A stretch of DNA of 64,000 nucleotides from Achatina immaculata (GCA_009760885.1 CM019713.1:29444927-29508926), one strand, 5' to 3'. Positions 44,624 to 57,618 are shown, numbered from the stretch's first letter. Numbers and translations: made by a program. Notes: generated by a model not told the origin, from the sequence alone.

Positions 44624-45780
44624 ACTTAGAACACTCTTCAGATAAGCACACTCTTGCCTTAGAATACTGCTCAGATAAGCACACTCTTTATTTAGAACTC
44701 TCCTCAGATAAGCACACTCTCGACTTAGAACTCTCCTCAGATAAGCACACTCTTGACTTAGAACACTTCTCACATAAGCACACTCTTGACTTAGAACACT
44801 TCTCATATAAGCACACTCTTGACTTAGAACATTTCTCATATAAGCACACTCTTGACTTAGAACATTTCTCATATAAGCACACTCTTGACTTAGAACATTT
44901 CTCATATAAGCACACTCTTGACTTAGAACACTGATCAGATAAGTCTTAACTTAGAACACTGCTCAGATAAGTCTTAACTTAAAACACTGCTCAGATAAGT
45001 CTTAACTTAAAACACTGCTCAGATAAGTCTTAACTTAGAACACTCCTCAGATAAGTCTTAACTTAGAACACTGATCAGATAAGTCTTAACTTAGAACACT
45101 GATCAGATAAGTCTTAACTTAGAACACTGCTCAGATAAGTCTTAACTTAAAACACTGCTCAGATAAGTCTTAACTTAGAACACTGCTCAGATAAGTCTTA
45201 ACTTAGAACACTGCTCAGATAAGTCTTAACTTAGAACACTGATCAGATAAGTCTTAACTTAGAACACTGCTCAGATAAGTCTTAACTTAGAACACTGATC
45301 AGATAAGTCTTAACTTAGAACACTGATCAGATAAGTCTTAACTTAGAACACTGATCAGATAAGTCTTAACTTAGAACACTGATCAGACAAGTCTTAACTT
45401 CGAACACTCCTCAGATAAGTCTTAACTTAGAACACTGATCAGATAAGTCTTAACTTAGAACACTGATCAGACAAGTCTTAACTTAGAACACTGATCAGAT
45501 AAGTCTTAACTTAGAACACTGCTCAGATAAGTCTTAACTTAGAACACTGCTCAGATAAGTCTTAACTTAGAACACTCCTCAGATAAGTCTTAACTTAGAA
45601 CACTGCTCAGATAAGTCTTAACTTAGAACACTCCTCAGATAAGTCTTAACTTAGAACACTGCTCAGATAAGTCTTAACTTAGAACACTGATCAGATAAGT
45701 CTTAACTTAGAACATTGCTCAGACAAGTCTTGACTTAGAACACTCCTCAGATAAGCACACTCATGACTTAGAACACTGCT
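44624..45780. repeat. Minisatellite changing from 33-bp to 28-bp units
   Basis: About eight 33-bp units (tataagcacactcttgactt plus agaacacttctca) to about 44930, then about 28 units of a 28-bp derivative (acttagaacactgatcagat plus aagtctta) in which the cacactctt segment is shortened. Degenerate units follow to about 45900. Confidence 0.93.
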
Positions 45781-46899
45781 TAGAAAAAAAATCACACTTG
45801 ACATAAAATACTGTTAAGATAAAATCGCACTCAACTTACAACTAAAATAAAATCACAATTAACGTAAAACACTGCTTGACTTCAAGTACTGTTAAGATAG
45901 ACGCACATTTGACCTAAAACACTGCTCAAATAATGGTACACGTGAAACTAATTATAGAAGAACGCCTTCATAAACTGCTGAAATGTTGACCTCATTCTTA
46001 TCTCCCCTTCAACAGAGGCGCTTCCTTTGACGTCACGAAATTCTTGGACAGAATGCCCTATTTAATAAGCACGTGCGGAAGATTGTGTCTGATGTTCCGT
46101 ATGAAAGCTCGCCAGTTATCACAGCTGGCCAGTTATCACAGCTGGCCAGTTATTGAAGCTAGCTGGTTATCAGAATTAGCCATTCGTCAGAGATGATCAA
46201 GATCCTATACCACGTCTTCATGGTGTCTTAGTAACACGCCCGCGTGCCCATCCAGTCTCTAAAATGAATCTATGCACCCATGACAGATGTGTTGTCCATC
46301 TAGAAGCCCAGTTCTTGGCTCGACATCAGAAAGGCACACTAATCTACTTCAAATCCGACACGATACTTGTGCTGCAAGATCATCACAATGTTGGCTGGAG
46401 GAGACACAGGGAGGATACACACACCCGCGTAATACAGTAAAATATGCACACTGAGAAACCAATGCATTCAGCAGTTGCTATCGTCAGTCAAAGACTTTAC
46501 ATTCAAGAAATCACACATGGAGGTTGTTAATTTAGATTAAGAAATTTTCCAATAAAGCGATCAATAAATGCTCCAACACAAAAACCAACTTTACAAAAAG
46601 CTACGACAAATGAGCACATGAATTCGTTTATTTTTCTCTCTCTAGATGTCACTATCTAGTGCAGACCAGACCGTTTAAACTTAAGGTCGACTAGAACCGC
46701 TTTCGCACATGGCAAAATAGTCAGAAGACTCCAGAACACTTCCTGCAAACCTGCACTCTCTAGAGGACGTTAAGAACACAGGCTAGCCCCAGAAACAAAG
46801 TATATATGGAAAATTGTGGGACACCTGCTTCATTATGGAGGCTAACCGTTTTCTTATGTAGATGGTTCAACATAAAAGTAGAAGAAGAAGCAGAAGAAT
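45781..46899. other. Unique sequence, small tandem block at about 46108-46175
   Basis: Three copies of a 23-bp block (cagttatcacagctggc) and a stretch near 46340 (aaatccgacacgatactt) resembling the 39-bp array unit of 23.2 kb. No gene. Confidence 0.45.
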
Positions 46900-47190
46900 G
46901 ATCTATTGTTTCACTAATCAGATTCTATTATCTACTGTTTTATTAATCAGATTCTGTGATCTATTGGTATGCTAATCAGATTCTATGATATTTTGTTATA
47001 CTAATCAGATTCTATGATATTTTGTTATACTAATCAGATTCTATGATATTTTGTTATACTAATCAGATTCTATGATATTTTGTTATACTAATCAGATTCT
47101 ATGATATTTTGTTATACTAATCAGATTCTATGATATTTTGTTATACTAATCAGATTCTATGATATTTTGTTATACTAATCAGATTCTATC
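46900..47190. repeat. 29-bp minisatellite
   Basis: About nine copies of actaatcagattctatgata plus ttttgttat; the last six are identical. Confidence 0.93.
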
Positions 47191-47199
47191 TTGAAGTAG

Positions 47200-47273
47200 C
47201 TGATTTTCTGCAATGATATAACGGTAGGGGTGCGTGTGGGTGTATGAGAGAGAGTGTGTGTATGTGTCTGTCT

Positions 47274-47310
<37 letters not shown>

Positions 47311-48529
47311 ATCTCTCTCTGTGTAGCATAGTTCAGTGAATACAGTCACATTTGCGCTTACAACTACATTTTCTATTTCTTATCCTTTTCATCTGTTGGG
47401 GTTTTTTTTACGTTTGAAGTAAACGCAGATAAACAGATGTTTTCTTTCACATAATAATATTGGTTGTATTGTTCTTACAGCACAAGTCATTTTTCTAGTC
47501 TCGCGATAGGGGAAATCGCTTCAGAAACAACTACCAACATTTTATGATGTAGATAAGGAAAAACTAAGACTAAGAACTAAGTTCTGTATGAATGAATACA
47601 GGATATTCCATGTTCAAAGCAACGAAGAAGACCATCTCATATAAACTGCCAGCTTTTAAAGTGAAGAATTAAAATAAAGTATCAGATCCAGAAAACTGAA
47701 ATGTCTTTGGCTACAAAAAGTGAAACGAAATACTACAACCAGTTTAATAATAAACTCTACTGACGGAGTTTGACAACGTTTTAAGATCACTAAACATACT
47801 CAGGTTCATAATGTGCTCAAGTTATGCATGTTATTTTCTTGCATGTATCTGTCCGTACACACCAATCACTTCTGGTCACTGGGAAACAACCATTCAACCA
47901 TAACAACTCAAAAACTTCTAAAGGTATGTTTTTGTAGTTTAAATTCACACCTTTCTTTTGCTTTCTTTTCTCTCATGTCACGTTCTTTAAATGATTCGGT
48001 TTCTTTCTCCAATTCACATATCGACTTTCATCTATAAACCAGGAGTTGTTTGTAGCACTAGGTATAATGATAAAGTGTGTGTGTGTGTGTGCGTGTGCGC
48101 GCGCGCGCGCAGAGAAAAATACTGCCGGCTGAAATTTTTCAGTTAGAACACGTTGGCTTATTTTTTTTTAGTAAAAATCATATCTTTCATTTCCTTTCCC
48201 ATTATTTTTTTAAATAGAAGATTGATGGCGTTATTCATAACAATATCGAAAAAAAAATAAACTGAAATATGCAGTGCTACATTCAGCTTAAATCGCATTA
48301 GGTAAGGCTTTCTTGATGACAGATGCACCATGCATTTCTGTTACAGTCAACTGGATCCGATACAGGAATCACAGGCGCTCCCTTCAAGCATCAAAGCTGA
48401 TCTGCTAATGCCGATTTAGGCTGTACTGAACGAGGACAGCAGTTCTCAAAGTGTCGGACTAATCTACTTCTCTTTTGGAGCAGCTCATTTGCTCCTTTAA
48501 CTGCGGCCTGACAGCAGCCTGTTTAACTG
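47200..48529. other. Unique sequence with (CT)n and (GT)n(GC)n tracts
   Basis: (CT)n at about 47275-47320; (GT)n then (GC)n, a potential Z-DNA former, at about 48078-48110. No gene. Confidence 0.5.
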
Positions 48530-49605
48530 TGAACTGATACCAGCCTGTTTAACTGCGGTCTGACAGCAGCCTGTTTAACTGCGAACTGACAGCAGCCTGT
48601 TTAACTGTGAACTGACAGCAGCCTGTGTAACTGCGACCTGACAGCAGCCTGTGTAACTGCGACCTGACAGCAGCCTGTGTAACTGCGAACTGACAGCAGC
48701 CTGTTTAACTGCGAACTGACAGCAGCCTGTTTAAGTGCGAACTGACAGCAGCCTGTTTAACTGCGACCTGGCAGCAGCCTGTTAAGCGCGAACTGACAGC
48801 ACCCTGTTTAACTGCGACCTGACAGCAGTCTGTGTAACTGCGGTCTGACAGCACCCTATTTAACTGCGGCTTGACAGCAGCCTGTGTAACTCCGGTCTGA
48901 CAGCAGCCTGCTTAACTGCGGCTTGACAGCAGCCTGTGTAACTGCAGTCCGACAGCAGCCTGTTTAACTGCGGTCTGACAGCAGCCTGTGTAACTCCGGT
49001 CTGACAGCAGCCTGTGTAATTGCGGTCTGGTAGCAGACTGTGTAACTGCGGTCTGACAGCAGCCCGTGTAGCTCCGGTCTGACAGCAACCTGTTTAATTG
49101 CGGCTTGACAGCAGCCTGTTTAACTGCGATCTGACAGGATCCTGTTTAACTGCGGCTTGACAGAAGCCTGTTTAACTGTGAACTGACAGCAGTCTGTTTA
49201 ACTGCGAATTGACAGCAGCCTGTTTAACTGTGAACTGACAGCAGCCTGTGTAACTGCGACCTGACAGCAGCCCGTGTAACTACGAACTGAGAGCAGCCTG
49301 TTTAACTGCGACCTGACAGCAGCCTGTTTAATTGGGACCTGACAGGAGCCTGTTTAACTGCGGCTTGACAGCAGCCTGTTTAACTGCGGCTTGACAGCAG
49401 CCTGTTTAACTGCGGCTTGACAGCAGCCTGTTTAACTGCGGCTTGACAGCAGCCTGTTTAACTGCGGCTTGACAGCAGCCTATTTAACTGCGGCTTGACA
49501 GCAGCCTGTTTAACTGCGGTCTGACAGCAGCCTGTTTAACTGCGGCTTGACAGCAGCCTGTTTAACTGCGGCTTGACAACAGCCTGTTTAACTGAAAACA
49601 GCCTG
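48530..49605. repeat. 26-bp minisatellite sharing its core with the 16-bp array
   Basis: About 41 copies of gacagcagcctgtttaactg plus cggctt. The core agcagcctgt is also the core of the 15.8-18.1 kb array. Confidence 0.93.
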
Positions 49606-51394
49606 TCGAAATTATTGTTGGCACTGTTAAAACTATTGGCACATTTTATCTGAGTGAACTACACCGGTGTGCTGTATCCATAGAAACAGAGATCCACTGA
49701 TAAGCAAGTTATTAATAGAAATTATGTAATGATCTGCTACTTAGAACAAAAGTAACGAGTTGGCAAATGTGCAAATGAAACGAAAAAAAAAGGAAAGGTA
49801 AATACATTTTTAACCAAATGAAGATAATTTAAAAACAGAATGTCTTTAACACTGACAAAAAGAAAATGATAGTGCTATAGAGAAAGCTGTGTTATGTTGT
49901 ATGTGTTAGATCTGGAAATAAAGAAAAAAGAGCACTATAGTGCTATAGAGAAAGCTGTGTTATGTTGTATGTATTAGATCTGGAAATAAAGAAATGAAAG
50001 CAAGATGAAAACTGAAGGATTCTGGGATAGAGTGGTGAAGAAAAGTGGAATAATGAAGTTAGAAGATCTAGGAATCTTTGGAAAGTTGACGGGGAAGAGA
50101 GAGAGATAGAGAGAGCAGAAGAAGAAGAAGAAGAAGGGAGAGAGAGAGAAGGGGAGGGACGGAGAAATAGACAGACAGAAAGAGTACAAGAGAGAGATAT
50201 TGAAAGAGAGAGAGAAAGATAGAGTGCCTTAATGGAATGACCAAGTAGCACAAGAAAAGAGGGGAAAAAATGAAAAATAAAATTAGGAACACCAAGGACC
50301 TCCTAAAAGAGAAATTCTCAGCCAATGGGGATTTTCTCGGATTGGGGAGGAATATTTTATGATTTCGGAAGGCCGAGACAAATTGAGAACACAGATCGAC
50401 ACGCTGAAAAATCAATATTATATGCTTATAAGAAAAGGCTGATAACCGCAGCCCTACCGTGGAGGAAATGGCTGCCAACGGTTATCGTACTTGATGAAGG
50501 AAGTAAAATTGTTAATAATAGCAAAAAATAAGTGTTCAGATTAAGGCGGATGATTTCAGAGCTTGCTGTTTTAGGTGTGAATACAGGCGCAGGAATATGT
50601 GTGTGGCAGAGAGATAAATCGGTCAAGGGCAGATCTGCTGATGGGAGGAGTCGCCCTTATGTGTGTGCGCTTAACACCATCATAAAGCATACGGGTTCAT
50701 TAAAGCACATAACATTACCAGACTTTGTGTAGAGTCTCTTGCTACCCAACCAATCTGGATTAAACGTAGCCACAAGTCTATTCAATGTCACTAAACATCA
50801 TGAGAAGTATCTGCAGTGACACAGGTTGTACCCGTATTGAAATATCCAGTTTTACATTATTGGTTTTCACACGAAAAAAATAAAGATTACTCACGGAAAA
50901 TCAACAGCGTGCATTCTAACAACCGCACAAAAGTACAATAAATCAGGATATATCATAAATCATAAAATATTGGATATTAATAACCAGGAAAAATATTTTT
51001 AATACAATAGTAAAGTCAAGAACTTGCTAACCTCACGCCAGCCTCGATATTGACATCCAAAGCGGCTGCAGCTTTTTTTGCGAGCTGCCTTCTCTGGAGT
51101 TTCTGCTTTTAGCAACAAGGAACTTCCAACGCCCCTTGCGCCGGGCGCTGAGCAAGCCGTGGTTTATTCGATACCAGACGAGCTCAGATAGTTGGAAAAT
51201 AGAAGTAAATGAAGATCGCTGATTCTGACCTCATTTGTAGACGGCTGAAACTTTTGGGGTTTAATGTTTGAAATCAGGATTCGATTACAACCACAAGATT
51301 TTTTTTTTCAAAGAAACGAACAATGTACAATGACACAATCTGAACACAGACAATGCGTAGAAAACAACGAATTGCCTAATCTTCTTTATTTGTG
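49606..51394. other. Unique sequence with a short 68-bp duplication
   Basis: A block containing gtgctatagagaaagctgtg occurs twice at about 49870 and 49938. A purine-rich (GAGA/GAA) stretch spans 50095-50220. No recognised gene; the frame at 50325-50531 has no family resemblance. Confidence 0.45.
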
Positions 51395-51580
51395 CACCTC
51401 TAATTATAATTACAGGCATACGCTAATTATCATTACAGGCATTTGCTAATTATAATTACAAGCTTACGCTAATTATTAATACAGACATTTGCTAATTATA
51501 ATTACAGGCTTATGCTAATTATCATTACAGTAAAATGCTAAGTTTAATTACTGGGACACGCTGGTTATAATTATAGGCAT
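51395..51580. repeat. 23-bp-class minisatellite
   Basis: About seven imperfect copies around gctaattataattacaggc. Confidence 0.82.
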
Positions 51581-51948
51581 ACAAACGTTTAAGAAGCAGT
51601 GACTGGCAATAAGTTGTACATTAATGAAATGAACAGAAAACATAGTCGCAGTTTGATTTATTTTTCTTTGTTTTGCCACATGGGCTAGCCTTTCCCTGAC
51701 CTTTCTATTTTCCCCTCAGTAAACAGATATCTGCATATGAAATGTTCTCTTGTGTATCATTTTTCGGGCACTGAAGTCCTCTACTCTCGGGACTGATCAT
51801 CACATGATGTCCTACTGAAAAAAAAAACAGTGATATTCATGTAAAACAATTTGATGTGTCCTAACTTACGGGCTGGCAATCTTTGTAGAGGCCGTTTAAT
51901 CAATACTAATATGCTAGACTAGCATTACTAAAGCTGCGTTGTTTGGAG

Positions 51949-52115
51949 CAGTGGTTTTCAACCTGTGCTGGTCCGTGACTGCATTATCGATGTAAGATTA
52001 AGTGTCATCTGTTGCATAAAAACAGACAGGGCTTACAGAAGTTATATAAGCCGGCGGTCAGCAATTTAGACAGAGCGGAAAAATAGTTCTTGGTTGTAAA
52101 AGTTGAGAATCACTG
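51949..52115. mobile_element. hAT-type MITE
   Basis: A 167-bp sequence with terminal inverted repeats: left cagtggttttcaacc, right complement cagtgattctcaact, the CAGTGGTTCTCAACC type typical of hAT non-autonomous elements. The flanking octamers (gtttggag / aactagag) agree at only half the positions, so the target duplication is decayed or absent. Confidence 0.6.
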
Positions 52116-52624
52116 AACTAGAGGAGGCCGATATCGTGTCAAAAACTTAACAGTCTTCTGAGAGAGAAAGCTGAGCTCTGTTAGAGCCGACTTGACGACA
52201 GGTACTAGTTTATCCTCGACATGAATTGTTTCGTTTACTAAACGTTTAGATTTTTTTTGCCTCCCTGTGCCTCTTTCAATGTCTGTCAAAGAATTCATCT
52301 GCGCTTTCAACTCTCCGTTGTTCTCAGAACTCATCTTCAGCGCACACATTCTTAGTCTTTTTTTTAAGCCTTGCTTTGCTTTTCACTTCGTACAGTTTAA
52401 TAATAGCTGGTAAATATTATTCAAAATAATGAACAGTTTTACATAAATGAATACATATCAATCAAAATATGTACATGTTAAGAAGAGAAATTTATGTGTG
52501 TGTGTGTATAATTTATATTTTCTCGATAAATTTTAACAGCCGGTTCCAGTGACATGATTAAACTGCAGCAGAAAGTATATATAAAAGATCTGTTCAAAAA
52601 CAAACTAGCACTAACAGACTATAT

Positions 52625-53252
52625 CTCTCAGAAACGACCTGCCGTTATAAGACTATATTTCTAAACATAACGTGACGCACATATAACCCAGCACTTATAA
52701 GACTATATTTCTAAACATAATGTGACGCACATATAACCCACAACTTATAAGACTATATCTCTAAACATAGCGTGACGCACATATAACCCAGCACTTATAA
52801 GACTATATCTCTAAACATAGCGTGACCCACATATAACCCACCACTTATAAGACTATATCTCTAAACATAGCGTGACGCACATGTAACCCAGCACTTATAA
52901 GATTATATTTCTAAAAATAGCCTGACGCACATATAACCCAGCACTTATAAGACTATACCTCTAACATAGCGTGACACACATATAACCCAGCACTTATAAG
53001 ACTATACCTCTAAACATAGCCTGACGCACATATAACCCAGCACATATAAGACTATACCCCTAAACATAGCGTGACGCACATATAACCCAGCACATATAAG
53101 ACTATACCTCTAACATAGCGTGACGCACATATAACCCAGCACATATAAGACTATACCTCTAAATATAGCCTGACGCACATATAACCCAGCACATATAAGA
53201 CTATACCCCTAAACATAGCGTGACGCACATATAACCCAGCACTTATAGCTGC
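52625..53252. repeat. 50-bp minisatellite
   Basis: About 12 copies of a 50-bp unit containing cacttataagactatatctc and taacatagcgtgacgcac. Confidence 0.93.
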
Positions 53253-53285
53253 AGGATCGCTTTGCCGTTTTTTGTCCTTCCTGTT

Positions 53286-53306
53286 ATATATATATATATA
53301 TATATA
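53286..53306. repeat. (TA)n microsatellite
   Basis: About ten TA dinucleotides just after the 50-bp array. Confidence 0.9.
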
Positions 53307-54179
53307 AAGCACAATAAGCAAATGGCTTGCCATAGACAGAAGTATCAATTGTCAGTTCTGCAGCAGCTTACATAAACACCAGAAGATTTGGTACAAGGAG
53401 AAGTCATGCACCATAAAAAATAAATAAACAAATCAAACTTTGTTTTATCTATTTTCTTTTGTTGTTATAACACTAATTTGGTTTATTCTACTATCTTTCT
53501 GTCCAATGCATATTAAAACAATGATCTAAAATAAAACGAAAGGAACAAACAAACATTTTGAAAATGTCCCGTTTTAACCCTTCACAACCTTTACCATTAT
53601 TATCTCATTCCTCGACTTCTGTGACCTTCACATCCACTGTGGTATCGAAAACGCCCTACTTCATTGTCTAACAATTCTTCAAGTATTCGAGAGTTTTACG
53701 TGAAAGCAGATGCCGGTAATCGTGCCCAGGTCAGACGAAATAGCTCGTGATTGTTGGAGTTAACCGTCGGGCAGGCCCAACGACATGAGGCAAAGAGAGG
53801 AGGGGGGGGGGGGGGAGGGGCGCTGTAATTTGGTGAATTCTAGAGGGAGGAAAGTCATATCGTGCGATGCTGCTGGAAAATGGCAGATGTGCAGTAACTG
53901 TTAATGTGCCAGTATTTCTGCCGGGATACAGCTACCTCAACAAAACGCAAGGTTACATGCATCAAATGTCGGTTCCTATGCGCCTGCACAGAAATGGGGA
54001 TAACGTGATATTTGGAACATTGATTCTGTTGCTACACACTCGGGTATGTTATCAGGGGACCGGCTAATGGGAGCCGGCCAAGATCCTGTTGATATAGGCC
54101 ACAGGTCGGCCAACTTTTGAGACGGCCCAAGTTGGAAATGTTAGGGCTCACGGGCCAAGTATAAACACGGATATATAAA
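53307..54179. other. Unique sequence with poly(G) tract
   Basis: G-rich run at about 53801-53820. No gene or element recognised. Confidence 0.45.
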
Positions 54180-55190
54180 TCATCATCATCATCATGTGCC
54201 ATGCTGGCAGGTGTTAGAGGTCAAGCTTCTCTACAGGTCTCGTTCCTTGATATTTTCCATCAGCTCAGTTGATGACTTTCTGGTTGGGCCATCGCGTTAG
54301 ACTGTTTTTTTTTCTCTTGGTCTTCCCCTGCGTCTCTTCCCATTTATCTTCCCCGTTGTTATGATGTTTTCAAGGCCTCTTCTTCTCATCATATGTCCTA
54401 AGAATGATGATTGTTGTTCTCTTATGGATTTACTTAGGTTCCTATTTATATTAGTGGTACCGGGTTCAGTCCCAGTTTTCTAGTAAACACCTCCGGGGTC
54501 GACCCAGCCTCTAAAAATGGGTACCAGAGAAATCTGGGTAGGTAAATACGGCCAGACGTGATACTGACCACATCAGACTTTCATGTGCCGAAAGTCGTGG
54601 AAATACGGGCCTAACACCGTATCTCAAATATGCCTTAATTTTATTGGACGTGAATTTTACCTTTTTGCTTATCTATATTTGTTTTTGTTAGACATTCCTA
54701 TTTGTCATCTTTGCTGTCCATTCTTAACATTCTTCTAATGAGCCACACCTCTTTTGCGTCGATCTGTTGGTTGTCCATGGCTCATTTCAATAAAGGCTCA
54801 CTGTAACATTTTAGAACTCTCTTTCTGATGTTCATTGACAGAAATGTATTGCACAAGATGTTTCTCATCTGTTAGACAGCTATTTTGGCTTGGCATGTTC
54901 TATTCTTGATTTGTGAGCTATGTTACTCGAGTGCCCAAATATTTACTGTATGCACTTGTCTCAAGATATTATCATTTTTGCTGTTTTCTTGCTATTTGGG
55001 GCGAGTCCTTAATTCTCACTTTCTGTCTCTACTATCTCTTATATTTGTTAATGCTCTTTTCGTCTTTAAAAAAGACTTTTTTTTTTACTGTACCATCTGC
55101 ACGTTGTAGCTTCTGACTCGAAGTCCTGGTTTATTTATTTTAAATTTCCCTAATGATACTTTCATTGTACAGTGAGAACAAGTGTAGCTT
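54180..55190 (-). mobile_element. LINE D-like 3' half, split by a SINE
   Basis: Minus strand: segments matching LINE D (RVLKCYSEPLL, KEVWLIRRML, then SSFLGHMMRRRGLEN) and the GKRRRGRPRE-like end with a (GAT)n tail at 54180-54195. The two parts, about 54650-55190 and 54180-54460, are separated by a plus-strand SINE. Heavily decayed. Confidence 0.72.
54462..54640 (+). mobile_element. SINE inserted in LINE D-like element
   Basis: B-box-like gggttcagtccc at the left edge, then the shared body cgacccagcctctaaaaatg, ggtaccaga and acggccagacgtgatactga. The A-box part is missing or decayed. Confidence 0.65.
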
Positions 55191-55940
55191 ACTTCATCTT
55201 TGAACATGTCTACTCATATAGACAGAATTTCGTGACCGACTTTCTTACAAGGAGGAAGCCAAAAAGCTAAGTCTGTATATTTGTCATACATTTTACGTGT
55301 TTTTATATGTTGTGTTGTTTTTTTATGTGAACCTCGAAGAAAGGCTTTAATCGAAATAATGGATTGTTGTATGCCCTTTCTCTTATATGTACTCATCTTG
55401 CTTTCTGCCATTCTTGTTTCTGCCCACTTTACTCACTCTTTCTATCATTTTGTAAAGCCAAACCATACAACCAACTATTTTCATTAATAGAACCAGTTTC
55501 ATCGCAGTTGTCATTTCTTTTATGTATAATATAAACATGTGCCGTCATTTTTGTATATATCACATAAACATGTGCCAAATGCTGAAATCAGTTCCTGAGG
55601 AAAAGATTTGTACTAAAAAATCTGTTAAGTTTCCTTCTTCGTTAAATTTCCCTTTTCGTTAAGTTTCCCATCTCACTACGTGTCTTTCAACTTGTCATTG
55701 GGCTGCTGGTGAAATATTTCCAGTTTAAAATCTGATGAGAGGTCCTTGATAGTACATTGTGCTCCAGAAGTTTCTTTACCATTTCCAGAAACAACTGTAG
55801 GGAGACAAAATGAGCTACAAGGAGACTGTGTGTGTTGTAGAAAAATTCTGAAAGTTTTGGACATATCTTACATGAACTCATTGTGAACTTTGCCCCACCC
55901 CATCTTAGTCCTTTCCTCACCCCACCATTCCCCCCACCCC
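55191..55940. other. Unique sequence without recognised features
   Basis: No supported gene or element. Confidence 0.45.
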
Positions 55941-55944
55941 CTGA

Positions 55945-56840
55945 TGACGCGGCACACATTAATTTAATGCGACAATTCAGTTACTTCCTGGTTTTATGTA
56001 ACGTCTGGAGTAACATACGCGATGACTTCCGTGATTCGCTGCTTCAGAAGGTTCAGATCCAGTGGAGGTAGGGATACGTAAACACTGTCTTTGATGTATT
56101 GCCACAAGAAGAAGTGACAAGGTAGCAGGTCAAGGGGTCTAGGGCCCACTGCGAACCAAAACCAAGTCGTTCTTACCAGCTCTTTCAATCCATCGCTTGG
56201 GCAGGTTAGAGAAGTCGAGCACGTTTCGATGCCGACAAGGAGGTTCCCCATCTTGCTGAAAAACGAAGTTTTGGCTATCTTCCTGAAGTTATGCATCAAT
56301 CAGCTAATTAACATACTGAGATCTGGCACACTAGTTAGTCGTTCTCGAAAAAGAATCGCTCATAAACCTCCATCGAAGTGACACAAAAGACGTTAACCTT
56401 TGGTCATTGCCGCCGATGCGTGATGACCTGATGGGGGTTTTCTGTGGTCCAAACACGGGCTTTTGTCTATTCACTTTGTCACTTCAATGGAATGCCGATT
56501 CGTCTCTGAGAATCACTCTCTCACAAACGAGTCATTCTCCTCGATCTTGCATTCAAAATCGATACAGAACTGATGACTGACAATTTTATCATTGTTTGTT
56601 AAAGCATGCACTAGCTGTAGCTTGTACGGGTGCATACAAAGGCACTTTCATAACTCACGTCACTGTGTTGTCTTGGGAATCTGCAACTCACGATCTGCAA
56701 CTCACGACTGCTTAACTGGAGTGATTTTCCTGGACTAAGTGTGAGAGCTTGAGAATTTCCTCCACCTTTTTTTTTTAACATGGGCATCAGCCCGACCCTC
56801 CAACTGGTCATTAGTTAGCTAGTCATTGCACATCCATACA
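55945..56840 (-). pseudogene. DDE transposase remnant (mariner-superfamily-like / DUF4817 type)
   Basis: Minus strand, in order: RVILRDESAFH and DKVNRQKP, then QQDGEPPCRHRNVLDF, and PLDLLPCHFFLWQYIKDSVY followed by LKQRITEV. These are the consecutive motifs of the invertebrate transposases often annotated as DUF4817 or SETMAR-like. Multiple stops and frameshifts; inverted ends not found. Confidence 0.68.
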
Positions 56841-57439
56841 CTTCAAAGAATAGTTCCTGGCAAAATATCATTCCACACATTAAGTCCTTTCTTCGCTCTA
56901 GCAATCCATAACGGTTAACGTAACGCTTTAGAGTCGAATCATCATCATGTTCAAGTACCTGTCACCGATCTAACAACGCATTTTTTCTGTTCTGTGAGGT
57001 AGAAGGTGGTGGGTAGACATCACTCCTCTAAGCTGTATTCAAGCGCCCTTACACTTCCAGAAATGAAGATAACTACGAGGTGATGCAACATTAAACCTAT
57101 CATCTCACTGACCAGAGACCACGTTGGGCGCGATCTTAGGTAAAATGGGTTCTACATTCTATACTGGACCTATACTTTGAGGATCCGCAGGTAAAGACTG
57201 TGCCTTGCTAGCCGGTGAATGCCTCGGCTGATAGTAGGATATATATGATATCAAGCTCCGCTTCGTGTATTTTTCTTCATGTATGAACGTGGTTAATGTT
57301 TATTACTGTATGCGCTAAAATGGCCAAGAACTCCTAATCAACTTGATTGTACATACTTAAACTTGATAATTTGATGAAGTGATGATGCAATCATGATACA
57401 TTGTTGGGATTTTTATATACAGTAGCATTCCATGGGGTA
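56841..57439. other. Unique sequence without recognised features
   Basis: No supported gene or element. Confidence 0.45.
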
Positions 57440-57618
57440 GATCTTATCTTATATATTATATCCTTCCTGTGCCGTTAAACATCACATAGGGCTCGCAAGG
57501 TAGTTCGCCAATTTTTCCTGTTTTTGGCGAGCTTTTCGACCTCATCAAAGAATTTTATGCCTATTAACTTGGTTTCTCTTAACAATGTCCTCTTTAGAGT
57601 TTCACATGGTCTGCCCGC
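57440..57618 (-). mobile_element. LINE family A short 3' end
   Basis: Tail atcttatatattatatcctt, terminus ccgttaaacatcacataggg and tagttcgccaatttttcctg on the plus strand; ends at a cacatggtctgcc block. Confidence 0.85.

Noticed and set aside
44618..44915. Two minus-strand frames with repeating SRVCLYEKCSK-like text
   Set aside because: 33-bp minisatellite read as 11-codon repeats.
48530..49605. Regularly spaced repeats as a CRISPR array
   Set aside because: Units are directly abutting without unique spacers, and the genome is clearly eukaryotic. The same applies to all other arrays here.
50325..50732. Two overlapping plus-strand frames of 66-68 codons
   Set aside because: No similarity to known families; lengths expected by chance.
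52110..52349. 79-codon minus-strand frame
   Set aside because: No recognisable domain; partly overlaps the end of the hAT-type MITE.
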